NCBI RefSeq assembly: GCF_000226115.1
Contig: NC_016461.1
Span: 2,790,001-2,854,000 of the forward strand
Origin: Thermothielavioides terrestris NRRL 8126
Taxonomy: Eukaryota > Ascomycota > Sordariomycetes > Sordariales > Chaetomiaceae
Direction of reading: 5' to 3'
Length of the DNA stretch: 64,000 bases
Shown here: positions 57,901 to 64,000 of the stretch, one piece after another
How positions within the stretch are numbered: position 1 is the first letter of the stretch
Layout: each line of letters starts with the position of its first letter
Position numbers and translations under genes: made by a program
The notes under the pieces: model-generated
Database searches by the model: none
What the model was told of the DNA's origin: nothing
The model's input: the letters and a program-made list of their open reading frames with translations, nothing else

Positions 57901-60750
57901 CTAGAACTTTAATCTATAGTTTGTACTACGTTCTAAGGAACTATATAAGGTACTTGATAGCTACTAGGATATTGGCCGCCTTATAGTTGCGTAGGTAGTA
58001 ATCCTATATAAGATCTAAGTAACGGTCTATTGCTAGGAGCAGGTATTTGAAGTGCTATCGGCCTTCTTTATAAGGATGAAGATCTAGGGCGATCCTCTCG
58101 CCTAGGCCGAAGTCAAATGGCTATAGTATTTAGCTAAGGCAGCGTTTTGACTTGCTAAGGCTATAGCCATTACACTTAATAGTTGGGATACCCTTGATTT
58201 AGCCTCCTTTTAAACAGTTGACAAAGTGTTCTAACGCTCTAGGGCCTATATAGCTAAGGCGTAGATACTACGTTATAGTATCTGCTATACTCTCTATATG
58301 CCTTATAAGGCGCTTAAGCTTCTATATTCTAATTACAAAGGCTATAGGCGTATAGTCCTCTAGTATATACTTAAGGACATATTGTTAATAAAGCTTAGTA
58401 GTGTATCCGAGGAGGGAGTGATTATACCGCCTAAGAGGGTAGTTTAGAGTACTCTATAGGCTATTGTCCTACTAGATCCCTCACTAGTTAAGTTGTTCTA
58501 GCAACACGATATTATAAACGAAAGTTGGGCAATATATAACGTTGTATAGCGTAACGATCGCAATACCCTTGTTGTTCTATAGTTTAATATCTATCTCGCT
58601 ATAACTCTCGATCTAAATAGGGTACTTGCCTACCTAGATATACTTATCTAGCGCTACTAGTCTTAGAGAGCGTTTAAACCTACTAAGGTGGTTAGTAATA
58701 TAAATAGTTAACTCTGAATCTAGGATCACTAAGTTAATTAGGGGATATAATTCTCTTGCTTAGTATATTATTTAGATCGCTATAAAGCTTGTTAAGCATT
58801 TGCCTATAGCTCGCTATATATATCTACGAGCTATTTAATAGCTAAACAGGGCGATATTGCTTAGTCTATTTAAAGGGGTAGTATTGTTGTTCAATCTGTT
58901 TAGAGCTATACTTAGCTCCTAGGCAGCCTAGTTGGCATTACGCCTAGCGTTCTAGTATTTAGGAGCAATGCTTGGCTCCTAGGCAGCCTGATTGGTATTG
59001 CGCCTATTAGTATAGTGTTTAGTGCCTTGGCTAGTATTATACCTATTGGTATAATCTTGATTCTAGTGTTTAGTGCTTGTATTTTGTACCTATTGGTATA
59101 ATGCTACCTAGTTCGATAGCTACAATGCCTTCGAAGGCGGTGCTGCCTAAACTATGGCTAGTCAATATAATTTATCGCCTCTATTGCTTTTAGAGTTGTA
59201 GTTGATTGTAGTTCTAGACCTCTTTATATAGAGCCTATTCGCTTTAGCTTATAAGGAGGAATTGCTCCTTAGATTCGCTTCTATATATGCCTTAATGTAA
59301 GGTCTAGCTTCCTAGCTATCTAGTATATTCTTTGGATATAGGTAGTAATATAGCTTAGTAACGTAGAAGTGATTATAAGTATAGTACCTAGGTATATCTA
59401 GAGACTATACTATAGGAATAGTAGACGTAGGAGCTATACTGAGCTTCCATTTAGCCTATAATCTTCCGCCTTTAGCTCCCTCTTTACAAGAGCTCTAATA
59501 AGCGTAGTCACCCTATTCTTCTTAGTAGTTAGTAGTATTGTTCTCTTTCTTATAGGCTCTGTATATTGTAAAGGAGCCTTTACTAACGTAGCTAGGAGCT
59601 TTCTTAAGGAACAGTTCAACGCCCTTACAGACTACTATAGCGATATCTCTAAACCTAAGCCTTTTAATCTAATCTATCTAGTTCGTCTAGTAGTATAAGA
59701 CAAATATTAGGATAGGGTTTATAAGGGCCTACATTAGTTTAGTAAACTAGATACTTAGATCCTTAGCTTTAGTAAGCCCTTAGGTAGTCGATTCATCTAT
59801 TAGGTTTTCCTACTTGACGATCTACCTCTTAAACTTAGTAGCTTTTATATATATGTTCCTAGGGTACTTAAGTATATCGAGGTAGGTCTAGAGGCGCGTT
59901 TAGAGCTCGAGTTCAGTCTCTATAGTAGGTTTTACAATCTTCTTAAGGTTATAATACTACGTTTAAAGGGAGTAGCCCTTTAAGAAGTATATAGTATAGT
60001 AGTTTACTAATATAGTAGTAGTTATAAAGTGCTTTATCTAATTGAGCTAGTAGCACTAGAGCTTATACTTCTAGTTATAGTTGTTGCGCTCTTTATAAAT
60101 TATTACAACGAATATAGTAATATTGCTCTTAAGTTCCTTCTTAAAAGCCCTATATACCTCCTAGTTAGCTATATTAAGAGACTCTACTATAAGTATCTTA
60201 ATTGACAAAGGTCTATAGCGCTATTCGTCGATAGAGTAGTCGTCGTTATTGCAAGTGTAGTAGCTAGGCACAGTGACGGATTAGCGGTCTTAGCGATCGT
60301 CGTTATAGGGCGGTTGATCGCTCTAATCGCTAGCTTCTACGCTAGGAGTACAATTATAGGCTTTGTTACGAAGCGCGTTGTATACCTCCTAGGCTATATG
60401 GCGAGCCTTAGCCTTCTCGATGTCCTTTAGTTCGATAAAGTAGGCTCGGAGCTTCTGATTAATATGCTCTTAGGCTATATTGTAGGCGTTAACACTTTCC
60501 GAGGTAGGGCGGAGACGCTCCTCCTTATCTTCGAAGTAGTCTATAAGTTCGTAGTATATAGCCTTGTTGACGAACTAGCGATACTAGGGCACCTAGTTAT
60601 CGGGGCTCGCTAGAATAATATCAACCTTTATATCGGTCTTCGAAGATATAGTAGTTAATCAGAGGTATCGCTAAGGGATTTTATTGATCGTTGTATATAG
60701 AGCTATATAGTGTTGTTTAATAGGTTTTCAAAGCAAATGAGACTCTTAAT

Positions 60751-60969
60751 TGACAGAGCTACTACGCTAGATAGAGATAAGGAAGCTATTACGAAGTGCC
60801 TGATATATAGAGACGGCGATCAATGATGGTGTTGTTCGTTGTTATTGATCAAAGTGTATATAGAAGAGGGCTACTCTGGGCATCTAGATCTGTGGCTCTG
60901 GTGGATCCTAATTACGGCAGTACGGCCCGTGGGTGCCGAGCCCCCGGTATTGAGGCCCAGGTTCTGACA
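60751..60969. repeat. LTR, right copy of the Copia element
   Basis: 219 bp starting TGACAGAGC and ending TCTGACA, followed by GATTT. It is less mutated than the left copy. Confidence 0.92.
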
Positions 60970-60974
60970 GATTT

Positions 60975-61567
60975 CTCGACGCCTCCGGCATGCTGGCGCT
61001 CACTTAATTGTTAGTCCTTAACTACTCTATGCCAGAACTGACCAGGCACTAACAGCGCATTTGAGTGCTCGCCATCTCGCTGGCTGTTGCCATGGCTCAT
61101 CGGCCTTTATCGGCTTTTTACATCTACTCCGCCAACATGATCTCCCGCTGTACATCTCCGTCGGCTGTATCTTCGCCGTCTCGCTGCTACGGGCACCGTA
61201 CAAAATGCATCTTCTTGAGGCCCACATTCGAAAGAAGGACAAAGAAGGATTTAATCGTCATCTCGCCTCGCTTCCTGTGTCCGTTTAGCCCCCAACGGTC
61301 CTACACAACTGACTGCTCAGCTGTTTATCTAGCCTCCTACGGAATAGTTATAGTGGCAGCAACAATCCTAGCGACCGGGGGGTATTGGGCCCTGCCAGAC
61401 CTGGATGCTCATATGCCTTGCATTGATGGATACGCTCGAATGTACATAATCAAGAAACTCCCCATCGACTTTGCCCGTGGCCAGACTCAGCTCCCTCAAC
61501 TCCTCGCCACAAACACTGAACCCGCTTGAACCGGCCCTGTCCGTCTGGCGTTCCTTGAAATTTCACC
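60975..61567. other. Intergenic region between the Copia element and the small secreted protein gene
   Basis: Host-like sequence. Overlapping short frames at 61,061-61,529 have no shared coding signal and are not called. Confidence 0.35.
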
Positions 61568-62000
61568 ATGCACCTTCTTCCAACTGTCATTTCTGCCGCG
61601 CTCTCCCTTGCGGCCAGTTGTCATGCCTGGACCAAGGACGGCAATGGGGTTTGGACGGCAAACAACAACTTCTACAAGATTGGGGATGGTGAGTGGCCCT
61701 GCCAGGGGAGGAGAGAGGTCCTGGCGAGCTGAGCGAGTCCGTACTGACTGGAACTCCTCGCGCGCTGTGTAGTGTGGGTGCATGAATATTGCACCAGGAT
61801 GAACACGAATATCATTCTAGATGAAGTTCCCTGTGCTTTCTGGATCGATTCTCACGGTTACATTTTCCGCGGAAGTGAGTGACTTGGTCAACCAAGCTAC
61901 AGTGTGTCGAATTGGACTGACAACCTATATTCTGTACACAGCGTGCTATGGCGCCATTGTGGGCCAGGTTCTCTGCCTTCCCAATGGTGTGCCACGTTAA
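61568..62000 (+). CDS. Small secreted cysteine-containing protein (effector-like candidate)
   Basis: Three small exons, 61568-61688, 61773-61874 and 61942-62000, all joined with matching phase (GTGAGT donors twice; acceptors TGTGTAG and GTACACAG), give 93 residues. Residues 1-20 form a clear signal peptide (MHLLPTVISAALSLAASCHA) with a likely cut before WTKDGNGVW. The mature part of about 73 residues holds four cysteines (HEYC, EVPC, GTCYG, QVLC), which could form two disulfides, and is rich in Trp, Tyr and Gly. I know no family for it. Small secreted Cys-containing proteins near transposon-rich DNA are often candidate effectors or antimicrobial proteins, but that is only a suggestion. Confidence 0.65.
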
Positions 62001-62816
62001 GATTGGAGCGCTCTTGTGTAATAAAACTGTATGGTGGATTTGCGATAAGCTGGCTTTGACGCCATACACACAATGCGGACGGCGCTTGAAAGTGGTGTTC
62101 GTTGAAGAACAAACCCACTATTATCAGCTCCCGCCGGCAAGACGCCTCGTCTGCATCAGCTTCGGCCTGTTTCTCCTGTACAACAGCCAGAGCTGCTCCG
62201 TCGCAACATGGTATCCCCAGCGCGCTAGTCGAAGGATCGTCCGTGTTCGTATTGCATGAGCTGCCAAAGTCGATGACGATGTAGTTAGAATTCTGTGCCC
62301 TATTCCCAATCAGGTGAGTGCAATATAGCCTATTATCGTCGTACGCGGCCCCCAGCTGTGTATCACGGGCTATGTCGGCGCAGAGGTGTCGAAACGCCCT
62401 GTTGGCAGCTCAGTAGGACATTGGTTGGCTGGCGGTAGGTGAACGACGTGAGGCACCGCCTTCGGCACAACTAATAACACTCCTCCCTCTTCTCCAAGGC
62501 TCAAGACACTCCAAATACAAACATAAGGCAACCCTTCATACCCTATTACCCTTGAGCTGAGGAGCCAGGGAGTGGGAAGCAGTTCAATGATGTAACTCTA
62601 CAAGAGGAGGCAAATTTACCTAGGGGGCAACTTTACTAGGTACACTCAGGATCAATGCTCGCGGAGCAGCCGAAAAGTCGCGCTCATTGCCCCAGGATTG
62701 CAAAGTCCGCGAGGTCGCAACGAAGCGACAAACGACGAGCGGAATGCTTTCACCGTTTACGGATCTCGAGAGTCTATCGAGAATCTCTGGGCTTCTACTC
62801 TGTGCAGTTTCTGTCA
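62001..62816. other. Intergenic region
   Basis: Short open frames on both strands lack motifs and bias. Nothing further is supported. Confidence 0.35.
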
Positions 62817-64000
62817 CTAGCAAATGCACAAAGAAGCCTTGCACAAGCTAACATCAAAACGCCTCGTCCAAGACTCCCACGCGACTCCCGTCCATCGCTC
62901 ACATATCAACGTCGACTCCTCCCCCACCCCATTCTGCAACAGCACGGTAACATGGTTGATTCTCCTCTCACCCGGCACCACCGACAGGACGCTGGCCGGT
63001 TCCACCTCTGCATATCCGTTGTCATAGCTCTCCCCTCCCTCTTCCATCTCCATGACCTGCCGCGCCACATACGCAGCCACTTCCCCATCCCAGACGCCCT
63101 CCTTGTGTGGCATTGACATGAGCAGCTCGATGGCCCGGCGGCGGAGCCGCGGCTCGCGGCACTTGAGCGCGACATAGTAGAGCGGGGGGACGTGGCCCAT
63201 GTCCAGCGTGAAGCTCAAGTTCGGTGTTTGTTGTCGATTGTTGCCTGGCGGCGCGCTCGTGAGTTGGGTCCACTGGCGGAAGAGCTCGACCGCCTGCGCG
63301 AGCATGTTGCTGAAGCCCTGGGTGCGGAGGTCGAAGACGGTCTCGTCGGTGAGGCGGAGGCAGGTGGATGCCATGATGGAGGCCATGGTGTGGTAGAGGC
63401 GGAGTAGGAGGAGACTCAGGCTTGTCTTGGTGTTGCCGCTCGAGGCCAGGGATGGGAGGCTGGTGGTGTAGGTGCATAGCCAGCGGGCCAGCGAGGCTTG
63501 CAGCAGTTCCTTCTGCCGGACGACGTCCTCCGGGATGGGACAACGCATTTCGTTGGACCTGATCTGCGCCGAGAGGAATGACACCCCGTCGATCAACTGG
63601 TCGAGGTGTTGCCTTGCGGCGCCCACGGTTTGGAAGATTCGAGGCATGGCATGAACTGCTGATGATCTGTAGCCAGGAACAGTGTCCTGGAGGTATCCAG
63701 GCCCTGGGCAGAAGAGGGCGGAGTGGATGTGGAGTCGAGCGAGGGCCTCGATTAGCTGGTCGTCAACCGAGGCGCGTTGGGGCGGCGCGACGAAACTGTC
63801 CTCACCGTCATTACACTTCCCTTCGGCCCGACCTGTCCGTCTGGGATGGTTCTGCATGTCGCTGAGCAACTTGAGGCCGCTTTGGAGGTGCGCTTGGGCG
63901 GTCCGGTACCTGCACCTAAGCAGCTCGAGACAAATGAAGACCACGCAGGCGACCAAAACGGGCCGTAGCGACTGTTTGTCTCGGCTCTTGCCGAACCCAA
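62817..64000 (-). CDS. Fungal transcription-factor-like regulator, C-terminal part (truncated at window edge)
   Basis: The minus-strand frame is open from the right edge to a stop at 62,817, about 394 residues. The start of the visible part, VLVACVVFICLELLRCRYRTAQAHLQSGLKLL, is typical of the C-terminal half of Zn(II)2Cys6 fungal regulators. There, a conserved helix with CLE and a HLxSGLxLL motif follow the zinc cluster. Later parts (PPLYYVALKCREPRLRRRAIELL, then SMPHKEGVWDG) fit the same group. The zinc cluster itself would lie beyond the edge at 64,000, so DNA binding is inferred. Such proteins are nuclear; the regulated genes are unknown. Confidence 0.75.
   Translation of the reverse strand, partial: GFGKSRDKQSLRPVLVACVVFICLELLRCRYRTAQAHLQSGLKLLSDMQNHPRRTGRAEGKCNDGEDSFVAPPQRASVDDQLIEALARLHIHSALFCPGPGYLQDTVPGYRSSAVHAMPRIFQTVGAARQHLDQLIDGVSFLSAQIRSNEMRCPIPEDVVRQKELLQASLARWLCTYTTSLPSLASSGNTKTSLSLLLLRLYHTMASIMASTCLRLTDETVFDLRTQGFSNMLAQAVELFRQWTQLTSAPPGNNRQQTPNLSFTLDMGHVPPLYYVALKCREPRLRRRAIELLMSMPHKEGVWDGEVAAYVARQVMEMEEGGESYDNGYAEVEPASVLSVVPGERRINHVTVLLQNGVGEESTLICERWTGVAWESWTRRFDVSLCKASLCIC

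Larger units (their letters stand above)
54764..60969 (-). mobile_element. Ty1/Copia LTR retrotransposon, RIP-degraded
   Basis: Direct 219-bp LTRs (54764-54982 and 60751-60969) are flanked by a perfect GATTT duplication (54759-54763 and 60970-60974). On the minus strand the order is gag-like (about 60,700-59,000), integrase (about 58,450-57,500; a Glu-containing NNEF and a GVERLGD motif), an acidic linker (57,250-56,957), reverse transcriptase (about 56,700-55,900; FIYIPQGYRKPR, LKLKKALYSL, YIDNIVL) and RNase H to about 55,000. Integrase before RT defines Ty1/Copia. Stops at former CAG/CAA codons and transition-only LTR differences show RIP. A GGGGGGTG tract (minus strand) abuts the downstream LTR. 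Confidence 0.9.

Overview
The window looks like nuclear DNA from a filamentous ascomycete, most likely a sordariomycete and possibly of the order Sordariales. Genes are GC-rich at third codon positions and carry short introns of about 43-350 nt with GT(A/G)NGT donors and CTNAC-like branch sites. AT-rich transposon blocks interrupt them, and these show repeat-induced point mutation (RIP): CA/TG changed to TA, with CAG/CAA codons turned into stops. The species cannot be named from the sequence alone. Gene calls come from reading frames, splice sites and remembered family motifs; no search was run. | Left arm (1-22,075): a NACHT/STAND protein with an ankyrin-like tail (283-3,533), a TPR-SET protein (4,218-6,452), an unrecognised cysteine-rich protein with a frame change (6,984-8,037), an F-box protein on the minus strand (8,497-9,639), a SET protein with a predicted signal peptide (10,522-11,915), a SUR7/PalI-like membrane protein on the minus strand (12,283-13,486), the lysine-pathway aminoadipate reductase LYS2 with a Gcn4/CPC1-type site upstream (14,707-18,354), and an S28 peptidase relative whose nucleophile serine appears to be replaced (19,581-21,651). 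| First transposon block (22,076-38,015): a Ty3/Gypsy chromovirus on the minus strand with 219-bp LTRs and a GGCAC target duplication. A second, plus-strand Ty3/Gypsy chromovirus (25,262-32,818; 260-bp LTRs; CTTGA duplication) is inserted between its RT and RNase H regions. | Middle arm (38,016-54,763): an RCK2/Srk1-type kinase (39,908-42,188), then a divergent pair made of a fungal gasdermin-like protein (43,642-44,541, minus) and a large subtilisin-like protease with an N-terminal helper region (45,219-48,537, plus), then a 0.5-kb foldback element, then a dynamin-like GTPase with an acidic repeat and an FG/Ser/Thr-rich tail (50,420 to about 53,773 or beyond). The gasdermin-protease pair is the strongest candidate for an interesting system: in fungi, gasdermin-like pore-forming proteins are activated by the product of a neighbouring protease gene in regulated cell death and non-self recognition. 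| Second transposon block (54,764-60,969): a RIP-degraded Ty1/Copia element on the minus strand with 219-bp LTRs and a GATTT target duplication. | Right arm (60,975-64,000): a previously fragmented three-exon gene for a small secreted cysteine-containing protein (61,568-62,000), and the C-terminal part of a fungal transcription-factor-like regulator running off the right edge. All three reverse transcriptases have lost catalytic aspartates through RIP-type changes, so the elements look dead.
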